A stretch of DNA of 64,000 nt from JALHNI01 sp044226365 (GCA_044226365.1 JBGAHE010000009.1:33372-97371), one strand, 5' to 3'; counted from the stretch's first letter, positions 25,721 through 34,724 are shown. The notes: generated by a model from the sequence alone, not told the origin. A program made the numbers and translations.

Positions 25721-27201
25721 ATCCGTTGAATCTGGTTCTGCTCACTCCGCTGGTCGGCTTTCTGGTCTGCCTGCTCGCTCCCAAAGAGAATCAGGGTGCC
25801 GCGCGCACGATCGCGCTTGGCGCCGCCGTCCTGACGCTCGTGCTTTCGCTCGGCTTGGTCGGCATGGTGTCGGCGATGCCCGCTGGCTTCCAGCACCACA
25901 GCGACGTCGTCTGGATCTCCACGCCGAACATCCACTTCCACATCGGGGTCGATGGCTTCAGTCTGTGGATGGTCCTGCTCACCGCGCTGCTCACCCCGCT
26001 GGCCGTCCTCGCCTCGTGGAATGCGGAAAAGGATCGCGCCAATCTCTACTACGCGTTTCTGCTGCTGCTGGAGTTCGGCATGTTGGGCGTCTTCGTCTCG
26101 CTCGACCTGTTCCTCTATTACGTCTTCTGGGAAATCTCCATCGTCCCCGTGCTGTTCCTGATCGGCATGTGGGGCACCGAGAAGCGCTCTGCGGCCGCGG
26201 TTAAGTTCTTCGTCTACACAATGACCGGCAGCGTGCTCATGCTCGCCGGCATCATCTACCTCTACTCGAAGACCAGCACCTTTGACTTCACTCGTCTGGC
26301 CCTACTCACCAAGAGCTTGCCGCCCGAAGCGCGCTGGCTGATGTTCCTCGCCTTTGGTTTCGCCTTTGCCATCAAGACGCCGCTGTTCCCGTTCCATACC
26401 TGGCTGCCCGACACTTACTCCGCGGCACCGACGCCGGTGACGGTGATGCTCGCCGGCGCGATGTCGAAGATGGGCACTTACTCGCTCCTGCGCTTCTGCA
26501 TCGGCCTGTTCCCGGCCGAAGCGCAACATGCCGCGCCTTGGGTGGCTTGGCTGGCGGTGATCAGCATCATCTACGGTGCGCTGGTGGCGATCGTCCAGCC
26601 CAGCATGAAGCGCCTGGTGGCTTATTCTTCGATCTCGCATCTCGGCTTTGTCGTCCTCGGGATCTTCTCGTTCAACCGCTGGGGCTTTGACGGCTCCGTC
26701 TATCAGATGGTGAATCACGGCATCTCCACCGGCGCCCTCTTCCTGCTCGTGTGGTTCCTCGAAGAACGGCGCGGTTCGCTTGAGATTGCCGACTACGGTG
26801 GCGTTGCCCGAGTCGCTCCCTGGCTGTCGACGGCCTTCATGGTCGCCGCCCTCTGCTCTATCGGGCTGCCCATGCTGGGCAACTTCGTCGGTGAGTTCCT
26901 GATCCTGCAGGGCGCGGCGAAAGCCAGCTTCCCCTGGGCGGTCTTCGCTTCCGTCGGCGTCATCATCTCGGCCGTCTACATGCTCTGGATGTATCAGCGG
27001 GTGTTCTTCGGCGAGATTGGCGAAGGAATCGCGGCTCGCATCCCCGACCTGTCGCTTCGTGAGGTGACTTTGATTCTGCCGCTGGTGGTGTTGATGGTCT
27101 GGTTCGGCGTATGTACGTCGGGTTTGCTGGAGCCGATTTCCGCGGCCAACGGAGCTCTGCTCACCTTGATTGAAGGTCCGGCTCGGGTGGCGGTGCGGTA
27201 A
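25717..27201 (+). CDS. nuoM: NADH-quinone oxidoreductase subunit M
   Basis: 494 residues with a GTG start that overlaps the nuoL TGA (GTGA). ND4 signatures are 'DLFLYYVFWEISIVPVLFLI' (TM5 Glu) and 'AIKTPLFPFHTWLPDTYSAA', then 'PSMKRLVAYSSISHLGFVVL'. Proton-pumping antiporter-like subunit. Its TAA shares one base with the nuoN ATG. Confidence 0.97.
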   Translation: MNPLNLVLLTPLVGFLVCLLAPKENQGAARTIALGAAVLTLVLSLGLVGMVSAMPAGFQHHSDVVWISTPNIHFHIGVDGFSLWMVLLTALLTPLAVLASWNAEKDRANLYYAFLLLLEFGMLGVFVSLDLFLYYVFWEISIVPVLFLIGMWGTEKRSAAAVKFFVYTMTGSVLMLAGIIYLYSKTSTFDFTRLALLTKSLPPEARWLMFLAFGFAFAIKTPLFPFHTWLPDTYSAAPTPVTVMLAGAMSKMGTYSLLRFCIGLFPAEAQHAAPWVAWLAVISIIYGALVAIVQPSMKRLVAYSSISHLGFVVLGIFSFNRWGFDGSVYQMVNHGISTGALFLLVWFLEERRGSLEIADYGGVARVAPWLSTAFMVAALCSIGLPMLGNFVGEFLILQGAAKASFPWAVFASVGVIISAVYMLWMYQRVFFGEIGEGIAARIPDLSLREVTLILPLVVLMVWFGVCTSGLLEPISAANGALLTLIEGPARVAVR

Positions 27202-28661
27202 TGAACATGCTCTTTCCCACCTCCGCTGACTTCTTCCGGACCGCGCCCGAGATCCTGCTCACCCTCTTCGCGACTCTGCTGATGGTGCTCGAGCCGCTCA
27301 CTGGCGATGGCGAAGGTGAAAAGCCCTCGCTCCGCTGGCTCGCCATCATTGGCCTCGCCCTCTCGCTGGGCGGCGCGCTGATGGCCTATGGCGATCCCGG
27401 CACGGCCTTCAACGGCATGCTCGTGATCGACGGCTTTGGAACCTTCTTCTCCGTACTGGTGATCGGCACCGGCTTGCTCACCGTCTTCTGCGCTCAGGAC
27501 TATCTGGTGCGCGAGCGCGTCGAGAACGGCGAATTCTACGCCTTGCTCCTGTTCTCCATCGCCGGCCAGTGCATCATGGCTACGGCCAACGAACTGATCA
27601 TCCTCTTCATCGGCCTCGAGATCTCCTCCATCTCGTCCTACATCCTTGCCGGCTTCCTCCGTGATGACCGCCGTTCGAACGAAAGCGCCCTCAAGTACTT
27701 CCTGCTCGGTTCGTTCGCCACCGCGTTCCTGCTCTACGGCGTCGCCTGGATCTACGGCCTCACCGGCTCCACCAACTTGCAAGTGATCGAGAAAGCCGTT
27801 GCCGGCGGCTCGATTCACCTCAACCTGCTGACGCTGGCCGCGTCGCTCATGTTCATCGGCTTCGCCTTCAAGGTCTCGGCCGCCCCCTTCCAGGTCTGGG
27901 CGACGGACGTCTATCAGGGCGCTCCCTCACCCGTCAGCGCCTTCCTTTCCGCGGGTCCCAAGGCCGCCGCCTTCGCGATCTTCCTTCGCGTCTTCCTCAC
28001 TGCCTTCGGCTCCGTCGCGGACCGTTGGCAGCCTGTCCTGTGGACCTCGGCTCTGCTCACCATGATCGTCGGCAACCTGGCCGCGCTGCGCCAGAACAAC
28101 ATCAAGCGTCTGCTCGCTTACTCGTCCATCGCCCATGCCGGCTACGTCATGGTGGCGGTCACCTCGCATTCGTCGGTCGGCACCGCGGCGGCGATGTTCT
28201 ATCTCGCTTCTTACGCCTTCGTGAACGTCGGCGCCTTCGCCGTCGTCAGTTACGTCGCGTCCCGAGGCGAAAAGAATGTCGGCGTCGAAGACTTTGCCGG
28301 CTTGGCGGCGCGCCAGCCCATGGCCGCGCTGGTGATGACGATCTTCTTCACCTCGCTGATCGGAGTGCCGCTCACCGCCGGCTTCTTCGGTAAGTTCTAC
28401 ATCTTCAAAGCTGCACTCGATGCCGGCATGGTCTGGCTGACCGTCCTCGGCTTGTTGAATAGCGCCGTCGCCGCTTACTACTATCTGCGCGTCATTGTTG
28501 TGATGTACACCCAGGAACCGTCCAGTTCGGTGGAAGCGCTCGAACCTGCCGGCTCCGGCCTGCAGATCGGCTGGGCCGCCGCGGCCGTCGCCACCCTGGT
28601 GCTGGGCATCTTCCCGTCTGCCTTGCTCGAGTTCGCCAGCCGCGCGGCCAATCTCCGCTAA
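27201..28661 (+). CDS. nuoN: NADH-quinone oxidoreductase subunit N
   Basis: 486 residues, ND2-type antiporter-like subunit and the last gene of the operon. Signatures are 'ANELIILFIGLEISSISSYI', 'RSNESALKYFLLGSFATAFL' and 'PFQVWATDVYQGAPSPVSAF'. The following 54 nt hold a separate promoter for the next gene. Confidence 0.97.
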   Translation: MNMLFPTSADFFRTAPEILLTLFATLLMVLEPLTGDGEGEKPSLRWLAIIGLALSLGGALMAYGDPGTAFNGMLVIDGFGTFFSVLVIGTGLLTVFCAQDYLVRERVENGEFYALLLFSIAGQCIMATANELIILFIGLEISSISSYILAGFLRDDRRSNESALKYFLLGSFATAFLLYGVAWIYGLTGSTNLQVIEKAVAGGSIHLNLLTLAASLMFIGFAFKVSAAPFQVWATDVYQGAPSPVSAFLSAGPKAAAFAIFLRVFLTAFGSVADRWQPVLWTSALLTMIVGNLAALRQNNIKRLLAYSSIAHAGYVMVAVTSHSSVGTAAAMFYLASYAFVNVGAFAVVSYVASRGEKNVGVEDFAGLAARQPMAALVMTIFFTSLIGVPLTAGFFGKFYIFKAALDAGMVWLTVLGLLNSAVAAYYYLRVIVVMYTQEPSSSVEALEPAGSGLQIGWAAAAVATLVLGIFPSALLEFASRAANLR

Positions 28662-28699
28662 GTTTCTTGATTTTGCCGGTTCCCCCGGGGCCTGCATTA

Positions 28700-28705
28700 T
28701 ATAAT
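28700..28705 (+). promoter_or_regulatory. Consensus -10 box just upstream of the hydroxyacid dehydrogenase
   Basis: A perfect TATAAT lies 10 nt before the ATG at 28716. A start site 6-8 nt downstream would leave only a 2-5 nt leader, so the mRNA may be nearly leaderless. No good -35 stands at 17 nt (CGGTTC); a TTGCCG lies further upstream. The C5G4 palindrome at 28682-28690 falls in the spacer. Confidence 0.4.
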
Positions 28706-28715
28706 CCGAGAGACC

Positions 28716-29759
28716 ATGGACTCAGCTTTTCGTGTCGGCGTCACGCCCGATTTCTATGTAGATTTGAAGGGCAAGTTTGAGGCCAACATGGAGAGTAAGT
28801 TGGCCGGCCGCGCCGGGCTCACTGTCCAGGCCATGCCGCCCCAAGCCGATAACTTCGTCGCCGCAGCCTCGCTCAACGATTACGACGCCGTTCTGGCGCT
28901 CGCCATTCGCTTCACCAGGGAAAGCGTCACGGGTGTCGAACGCACCGCCGTGATCTCGCGTTGGGGTGTGGGCTACGACATGATCGACGTCGACGCGCTT
29001 ACCGCCAACGACATCGCTCTGGCGATCACGCCCGGCGCTGTGCGCCGCCCGGTGGCCGATGCCATCCTCGGCCTCATCTTCGCGCTTAGCGTCAATATCG
29101 TCGGGCAGGATCGTCTGGTCCGGGCGGGGAAGTGGCGCGGCCAACTCACCCGCCTCGGCCGCACGCCTCGCGGACGCGTCCTCGGCTCGGTCGGCTGCGG
29201 CAACATCGCGCAAGAACTCTTCCGCATCAGCCAGTCGGTGGGCTTCAGCCGCATGATCGCTCACGACCCGTTCGTGTCTCCTGACCTCGCCGCTTCCCTC
29301 GGCGTCGAACTCGTCCCCCTCGACGAAGTCTTCCGCCAAAGCGACTACGTCTGCATCAATACGCCTCTTGCCGCCGCCACCCGCGGCCTTGTTGACGAAC
29401 GCCTGCTGCGGCTCATGAAGCCCACGGCGTTCTTCGTCAACACCGCTCGCGGTCCCATCGTGCAGCAGGCCGCCCTGATCAAGGCCCTCACCGAAGGCTG
29501 GATCGCCGGCGCCGGGCTCGATGTCTTTGAAGAAGAGCCCCTGCCCGCCGATGACCCGCTCCGCCAGTTGGACAACGTCATCCTGGCGCCGCATGGCCTG
29601 GCCTGGACGGAAGAACTCGCTCGCGACAACAGTCTCGAGGCCTGCGAAAACATCTTGACGATTGCGCGCGGCGAAACGCCCGCTGCCATCGTGAATCGGG
29701 AAGTACTACAGCGCCCCGGCTTTCAGAAAAAGCTGGAACGTTATCGGAGGAATGGATGA
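28716..29759 (+). CDS. D-isomer-specific 2-hydroxyacid dehydrogenase
   Basis: 347 residues. NAD-binding loop 'VLGSVGCGNIAQELFRI' at ~153-169, the substrate Arg in 'FVNTARGPIVQQAAL', a Glu in 'LDVFEEEPLPADDPL', and the catalytic His in 'ILAPHGLAWTEE'. The family interconverts a 2-keto acid and a D-2-hydroxy acid with NAD(P)H. It lacks the ACT/ASB regulatory domains of the full SerA found later in the window. It overlaps the aldolase gene by 4 nt, so the substrate is probably an intermediate or product of sugar-acid breakdown. Confidence 0.9.
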   Translation: MDSAFRVGVTPDFYVDLKGKFEANMESKLAGRAGLTVQAMPPQADNFVAAASLNDYDAVLALAIRFTRESVTGVERTAVISRWGVGYDMIDVDALTANDIALAITPGAVRRPVADAILGLIFALSVNIVGQDRLVRAGKWRGQLTRLGRTPRGRVLGSVGCGNIAQELFRISQSVGFSRMIAHDPFVSPDLAASLGVELVPLDEVFRQSDYVCINTPLAAATRGLVDERLLRLMKPTAFFVNTARGPIVQQAALIKALTEGWIAGAGLDVFEEEPLPADDPLRQLDNVILAPHGLAWTEELARDNSLEACENILTIARGETPAAIVNREVLQRPGFQKKLERYRRNG

Positions 29760-30526
29760 AGGCGAATCGATTCCGGGAGGCGCTGGCCGCGGGCCGGATG
29801 CCGATCGGGCATATGGTGTGGGAGTTCGGCACGCGCGGGATGGCCAAGATCCTCGAGTCCGCGGACCTGGACTTCGTCATCTACGACATGGAGCACTCGG
29901 GCTTCGGCGTGGAGCGGGTCTTCGACCTGATTGCCTACGCCAAGGCCGCGCCCTTTGCGCCTTTCGTCCGCGTGCCCCAGAACCAGTACCACTTCCTGGC
30001 GCGCGTCATGGATGCCGGTGCGCTGGGCGTCATGGTGGCCAACGTCGAGAACGCCGCGCAGGCCAAGCAGATTGTCGACGCGGTCAAGTACGCGCCGCTC
30101 GGCAATCGCGGTGTCGGCATCGGCACTGCGCACACGGACTTTCTCGCGCTGCCGGCCGTCGAGTACTTCCGCGAGAGCAACGAAAGCTCCGTCATCATCT
30201 GCCAGATCGAGTCGCCCGAAGGCGTGAAGAATGCCGAAGCGATCGCCGCCACCCCCGGCGTCGACCTGCTCTGGGTCGGCCATTTCGACCTGTCCCAGAC
30301 CATGGGCATCCCCGCCCAGTTCCAACACCCCGACTTCCTCAACGCGCTCAAAACCGTCGTCGCCGCCGGCCGCAAGCATGGCAAACGCCTCGGCATTCAG
30401 CCCGGAAGCATGGACCTCTGCGATCAGTGGATGGGCCTCGGCTTCGACGTCATCTCCTGGTCGGCGGACTCCTTCGTCTACCGCCAAGCCCTCGCCGAGG
30501 CCATCGCCGCACTGCGCGCCAAGTAA
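29756..30526 (+). CDS. HpcH/HpaI-family aldolase
   Basis: 256 residues, family-typical size. Active-site elements are 'YDMEHSGFG' (His base, ~44-52), 'PFVRVPQN' (substrate Arg), metal-ligand Glu in 'CQIESPEG' and metal-ligand Asp in 'WVGHFDLSQTMGIPAQF'. Members are class II pyruvate aldolases that cleave 2-keto-3-deoxy sugar acids or 4-hydroxy-2-oxo acids. It is translationally coupled (ATGA) to the hydroxyacid dehydrogenase, so the pair probably processes a sugar acid, with the dehydrogenase reducing or oxidising one fragment. Confidence 0.9.
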   Translation: MKANRFREALAAGRMPIGHMVWEFGTRGMAKILESADLDFVIYDMEHSGFGVERVFDLIAYAKAAPFAPFVRVPQNQYHFLARVMDAGALGVMVANVENAAQAKQIVDAVKYAPLGNRGVGIGTAHTDFLALPAVEYFRESNESSVIICQIESPEGVKNAEAIAATPGVDLLWVGHFDLSQTMGIPAQFQHPDFLNALKTVVAAGRKHGKRLGIQPGSMDLCDQWMGLGFDVISWSADSFVYRQALAEAIAALRAK

Positions 30527-30529
30527 CGG

Positions 30530-30793
30530 CTACTTGATCAAAATCGTCGGCAGAATACGGTCGCGCGTGGGCTTCAGGCGCGGCTGCTGCCGCAGATGCC
30601 GGTTTACGTCTTCCAGCGACGCAAACAGGCCTTGAAAGCCCGCCGCGCGCCGCGAAGGCGCCCGGCGCATCCCGTTGAAATCCCGCGAGCGAAACAGCTG
30701 GCTCGCGGCAATCACGGCCGTCCCCATGGGTTTGTACTCATGCGTGCCGGCGGCCCACGCTTCCTGGTCGATCAGCCAGAGTGCGAATCCCAT
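30530..30793 (-). CDS. Small conserved-looking hypothetical protein
   Basis: 87 residues, MGFALWLIDQEAWAAGTHEY..., ending ILPTILIK. It fills the gap between the aldolase (stop 3 nt away, convergent) and the next divergent gene, and has balanced composition, so it is likely real. No signal peptide, membrane helix or known motif. Function unknown. Confidence 0.55.
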   Translation of the reverse strand: MGFALWLIDQEAWAAGTHEYKPMGTAVIAASQLFRSRDFNGMRRAPSRRAAGFQGLFASLEDVNRHLRQQPRLKPTRDRILPTILIK

Positions 30794-30860
30794 ACCTCTT
30801 TATCTTCTCTCAGGTGGGAATTTGCTTGGCTTCGGGCGAAAACCGGCGGAAAATGCGGGT

Positions 30861-31406
30861 ATGAGGCTGCTCTGGACTCTCTGCTGCGCCCTGCCGCTCC
30901 TGGGGCAGTTCGTCTTTCCCGGACGCCTTTCGCCTCACCTCACCGGACCCGCCGCGCGATCTGAGCCCAGCCACGTGCGCGTCGCTCGACCGTGGGGCCG
31001 CGGCCAGACTGGTTACTGGGGCGCCGGCTATTGGGGCGCCGGCTACTGGGATGGCTCGCCGCAAACCGTTCTCGTGCCGCAGACCGCACCCGAACCCAAG
31101 TCCCCCGTTCTCAACTCCAGCAGTCTCTACCAGGCCGATCGCGCCCAGCCTGTAATGCGCGAATACGGCGCCCTACCCGAACCCGCCGCCGTCTCCCCCA
31201 TGCCGGCCACCGCCGCTGCGCCGCTGGCCGTGCTCGCCTTCCGCGACGGCCGCGTCGAAGCCGTACGCGCGTATTGGGCGGAAGGCGATCAACTCGCCTA
31301 CGTCACCGCCCAGGACGTCGTCCGCAAGGTCGCCAAAGCCGCCATCGATGTCCCCCGCAGCACCAGCCTCAGCCGTCAGCAAGGGGTCGAATTCCGGCTC
31401 CCCTAA
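30861..31406 (+). CDS. Secreted hypothetical protein with GYW repeats
   Basis: 181 residues from the ATG at 30861, chosen because a signal peptide follows directly (MRLLWTLCCALPLLGQ). An earlier start at 30675 would overlap the opposite-strand gene. Residues ~51-62 hold a short aromatic repeat 'GYWGAGYWGAGYWDG'. The C-terminal ~70 residues ('LAVLAFRDGRVEAVRAYWAE...LAYVTAQDVVRKV') look like a small folded domain of the type that binds a short peptide or acts as a periplasmic adaptor. I do not recognise the family with confidence. Confidence 0.65.
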   Translation: MRLLWTLCCALPLLGQFVFPGRLSPHLTGPAARSEPSHVRVARPWGRGQTGYWGAGYWGAGYWDGSPQTVLVPQTAPEPKSPVLNSSSLYQADRAQPVMREYGALPEPAAVSPMPATAAAPLAVLAFRDGRVEAVRAYWAEGDQLAYVTAQDVVRKVAKAAIDVPRSTSLSRQQGVEFRLP

Positions 31407-31414
31407 ATAGCAAA

Positions 31415-31438
31415 AAGGCGAGCCTTGCGGCCCGCCTT
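31415..31438. terminator. Bidirectional intrinsic terminator between convergent genes
   Basis: A hairpin AAGGCG-A-GCC / TTGC loop / GGC-C-CGCCTT sits between the stop of the GYW protein (31406) and the stop of serA (31459). On the minus strand it runs into CGCCTTTTTGC, a 5-T tract, so it is a good terminator for serA. The plus-strand side has only a weak T-tract. Confidence 0.75.
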
Positions 31439-31458
31439 CCCCTGTTTGTCTGGCTGTG

Positions 31459-33045
31459 TTAGAAGCTCACCATGCGCGCGCCGCGCACGGCTGGATTCGC
31501 TCGCAGTTCCGCGATCACTTCCTCGGGCACCACATTGTCCACTTCGATCACCGCGATCGCCGTCAACGGCTCACCCGGTTTCGCCGGCGCCTCTTCGCGG
31601 CCCAGCGAGAAGTTCGCGATATTCACTCCGTGCTTGCCCAGCACGGAGCCGAAGAAGCCGATTACGCCCGGCACGTCGTCGTTCTTAGTCACCAGCAGGT
31701 GACCGCCCAGCATCGCTTCGCAGTAGATGCCGTCCACCCGCAGCAGGCGGGGACGATCCAGCACCACCGCGCCTTCCACGGTCACCGTGCGCGTACTGGT
31801 TTCGAGTTCGATGCGCACCGTGTCGACGTGCGCCAGCCGCTTCTCATGACTTTCGGAAACGCTCAGGCCGCGGTCGCCCGCAATCTGCATCGCGTTCACC
31901 AGGTTCGCCTTCATCGACAGCGAGCGGTTCAGCAGGCCGGCCAGGGCGGCGTTACGCACCAACTGCGTATTCTGCTCCGCAATGCGGCCCGAGTAAGTGA
32001 TGTGCACCTTCGACGGATTGCCCGTCGAAACGTACGCGGCAAACAACCCCAGGCGTTCGGCCAGCGTAATGAACGGGCCCATCGCACGATAGGCTTCCTT
32101 CGACATCGCCGGCATGTTCACCGCATGAATCGCGACGCCTTCGGTGAGGTACTGAATGATCTGGTCGACGATGCGATGGCCAACGATCTCCTGCGCTTCC
32201 TCCGTGGAGGCGCCGATGTGCGGCGTCGCGATCAGGTTGTCCTGCTTCAGCAGCGGATGGTCGGGCGGCAGCGGTTCGGTGTCGAACACGTCGAGTGCGG
32301 CGCCGGACACTTTGCCCGATTGCAGAGCTTCCACCAGCGCGTCCGAATCGAGCAACTCGCCCCGTGCGCAGTTGATGATCTTCACGCCCATCTTCATCTT
32401 GGCGATCGAGGTGGCGTTGATCATCTTGGTGGTTTCGGGCGTCAGCGCCACGTGGACCGTCAAGTAGTCGGCTTCGGCGTAAAGCTGATCCAGATCCACC
32501 AGTTCCACGCCCAGGTCGGCCGCGGCCTGCTGACTCACATACGGATCATGCCCCACGATGCGCATGCCGAAGGCCTTCGCCCGCAACAGCACTTCGCGGC
32601 CGATGGCGCCCAGGCCAATCACGCCGAGCGTCTTGCCCCGCAGCTCCGAACCCATGAACTTCTTCTTTTCCCACTTGCCCGCCTTGGTAGAGGCAGCGGC
32701 TTGCGGAATGTGGCGCGCCAGCGACAGCATAAAGGCCACCGTCTGTTCGGCCACGGCCACGGCGTTGCCGCCCGGCGTGTTCATCACTGTCACCCCGGCC
32801 TGCGTAGCCGCCGGCAGATCGACGTTGTCCACGCCCACCCCGGCACGGCCGATCACGCGCAAGCGGGGGGCCTTGCGCAGTACGTCCGCGTTCACCTTCA
32901 CGGCGCTGCGGACAATCAGAGCATCGGCATCTTCCAGATGCTGACGGAAATCGGTGGGATTGGAGACGACGATCTCCCAGCCGGGTTGGGACTTGAGCTT
33001 GGCAATCCCGGCTTCAGCCAGGGGCTCGGCGATCAGAATTTTCAT
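31459..33045 (-). CDS. serA: D-3-phosphoglycerate dehydrogenase
   Basis: 528 residues, the long SerA form. Residues 1-~310 form the catalytic/NAD domains with 'GVIGLGAIGREV' at 141-152, the Arg in 'NCARGELLDSDAL' and catalytic His in 'IATPHIGASTEEAQEIVG'. This is followed by an ASB (allosteric substrate-binding) domain and a C-terminal ACT domain ('DDVPGVIGFFGSVLGKHGVN'). It performs the first step of serine synthesis, and the ACT domain usually confers serine feedback. Downstream of a class V aminotransferase by 6 nt. Confidence 0.95.
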   Translation of the reverse strand: MKILIAEPLAEAGIAKLKSQPGWEIVVSNPTDFRQHLEDADALIVRSAVKVNADVLRKAPRLRVIGRAGVGVDNVDLPAATQAGVTVMNTPGGNAVAVAEQTVAFMLSLARHIPQAAASTKAGKWEKKKFMGSELRGKTLGVIGLGAIGREVLLRAKAFGMRIVGHDPYVSQQAAADLGVELVDLDQLYAEADYLTVHVALTPETTKMINATSIAKMKMGVKIINCARGELLDSDALVEALQSGKVSGAALDVFDTEPLPPDHPLLKQDNLIATPHIGASTEEAQEIVGHRIVDQIIQYLTEGVAIHAVNMPAMSKEAYRAMGPFITLAERLGLFAAYVSTGNPSKVHITYSGRIAEQNTQLVRNAALAGLLNRSLSMKANLVNAMQIAGDRGLSVSESHEKRLAHVDTVRIELETSTRTVTVEGAVVLDRPRLLRVDGIYCEAMLGGHLLVTKNDDVPGVIGFFGSVLGKHGVNIANFSLGREEAPAKPGEPLTAIAVIEVDNVVPEEVIAELRANPAVRGARMVSF

Positions 33046-33051
33046 TTGGTT

Positions 33052-34224
33052 TTAAGCACCTACAAGGGCGGGCTGCGGCAGGGCAGCCTCGGCATAGACC
33101 CGTTGGACAGCGGTCACGCCGGATCCATAGGCCACCGCGTGGCCGTGAACATTGAGAATAATTTCGAGCGCGGCCACCATGGCAAACAGGTCCATGAAGT
33201 CGAAGTAGCCGAGGTGAGCGATCCGGAAGATCTGGCCTTTCATCTCGCCTTGGCCATTGGTAATGATGGCGCCGAAGCGTTGCCGGAATTCCTTCACGAT
33301 CGCGCCCGAATCCATGCCTTGCGGCGCGCGGATGGCGGTCACGCTGCCCCCCGGAGCCGATGAGAAGACTTCCAGGCCCAGCGCCTTGGCCGCTTCGCGC
33401 GTCGCGCGCGCCAATAGCTGAGCGTTCGCCACCAACTGGTCCATGCCCAGCGCCTTGATGTATTTCAGGCTCTCGGCCATGGCCAGCAGCAGCGCCGTGT
33501 TCGGCGTCCATGCGGATTCGCCATTCACGGCGTTCTTCAGTTCGCGCTTCAAATCAAAGTAGAACCGCGGCAGCTTGGCGGATTCACCCAGCGCCCACGC
33601 CTTCTTGCTGATCGAAAGGAACGAGATGCCCGGCGGGACCATAAAGGCCTTCTGCGAACCGCCCACCACGATGTCCAGGCCCCAGCCGTCGATGTCCAGC
33701 GGCATGGTGCCCAAACCCGTGATCGCGTCCAGCAACAGGATGGCCGGCGTCTCGCGCACCAGCGCGGCAATCGCCTTCACATCGTGCGCCGACCCCGTCG
33801 AAGTCTCGGACGCCTGCAGCATCACCGCGCGGATGTCCGGATTCTCCTTCAGCGCCACCGCCACGCGTTCCGGCGAGACCACTTCGCCGTAGGGCGACTT
33901 CAGCGTCACCGCGCGCAGGCCGTAAGCCTTCGCGATATTCTCCCAACGTTCGCCGAACTTGCCCGCGCTCAGAATCAGCACGGCATCGCCGGGCGACAGA
34001 AAGTTCACCGCCGACGCTTCCAGGGCGCCGGTACCGGACGAGACCAGAATGATGACGTCGTTGGACGTCCCCATCACCGACTGCAGGTCAGAGAGCACGG
34101 ACTTGTAAAGTTTGCGGAAGTCCTCGGTGCGATGATGAATGTCCGCACCCATCATGGCGTGCAGGGCCTGGGGCAGCAACGGCGTGGGCCCAGGCGTCAG
34201 CAACCGTTGTTTCTTGATGTACAT
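33052..34224 (-). CDS. Class V aminotransferase (AGAT-like), probable phosphoserine/serine aminotransferase
   Basis: 390 residues. Start of the family 'LLTPGPTPLLPQAL', PLP-phosphate site 'SSGTGALEA' and Schiff-base Lys192 in 'VVGGSQKAFMVPPG'. The fold is alanine/serine-glyoxylate aminotransferase-like, not classical SerC. Because it is the gene immediately before serA on the same transcript, I infer that it aminates 3-phosphohydroxypyruvate (SerC role). Glyoxylate transamination is the alternative and cannot be excluded from sequence. Confidence 0.88.
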   Translation of the reverse strand: MYIKKQRLLTPGPTPLLPQALHAMMGADIHHRTEDFRKLYKSVLSDLQSVMGTSNDVIILVSSGTGALEASAVNFLSPGDAVLILSAGKFGERWENIAKAYGLRAVTLKSPYGEVVSPERVAVALKENPDIRAVMLQASETSTGSAHDVKAIAALVRETPAILLLDAITGLGTMPLDIDGWGLDIVVGGSQKAFMVPPGISFLSISKKAWALGESAKLPRFYFDLKRELKNAVNGESAWTPNTALLLAMAESLKYIKALGMDQLVANAQLLARATREAAKALGLEVFSSAPGGSVTAIRAPQGMDSGAIVKEFRQRFGAIITNGQGEMKGQIFRIAHLGYFDFMDLFAMVAALEIILNVHGHAVAYGSGVTAVQRVYAEAALPQPALVGA

Positions 34225-34277
34225 GGTTTGATTAAAATCGACGCGCGAAGCGCTTATTCCCTAGAATATCAGACAGC

Positions 34278-34724
34278 ATGTCACTACTTGCGCAATTGCA
34301 GACCGACTTGGTGGCCGCCATGAAGGCCAAGGATGAAGTAAAACTCGGCACCATCCGGATGCTGAAGACGGCCCTCATGAAATGGAAGGCCGACAATATG
34401 AAGGAACCGGACCAGGCCGCGGAACTGCAAGTGATGAATACCCTCCTCAAGCAGCGGCGCGAAGCAGCCGATGTCTTCCGGAAAAACGGGCGCGAAGACG
34501 CCGCCGTCAAGGAAGAAACCGAGTTGGCCATGATCGAAGCCTACATGCCCGCCGCGCCCAGCGATGAGGACATCGACGCCGCCATCGGCGAGGCCATCAC
34601 CGCCACCGGCGCGAACTCGGCCAAACAAATGGGTCTGGTGATGAAAGCGGTCCAGGCCAAATTCGCCGGCCTGCGGGTCGATGGCAAGGTCATCAGCGAA
34701 AAGGTGAAAGCGAAGCTCGGATGA
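34278..34724 (+). CDS. YqeY/GatB-tail domain protein
   Basis: 148 residues, full YqeY length. 'LQTDLVAAMKAKDEVKLGTI' at the N-terminus and 'GLVMKAVQAKFAGLRVDGKV' near the C-terminus are typical of the two helical halves; the second matches the tail domain of GatB that contacts tRNA. The free-standing protein's role is not established. A TAGAAT at 34262-34267 could be its -10. It overlaps the peptidase gene by 4 nt. Confidence 0.9.
   Translation: MSLLAQLQTDLVAAMKAKDEVKLGTIRMLKTALMKWKADNMKEPDQAAELQVMNTLLKQRREAADVFRKNGREDAAVKEETELAMIEAYMPAAPSDEDIDAAIGEAITATGANSAKQMGLVMKAVQAKFAGLRVDGKVISEKVKAKLG

Noticed and set aside
31456..33363. Plus-strand 635-codon frame
   Set aside because: Antisense shadow of serA and the aminotransferase; His/Arg-rich composition, no motif.
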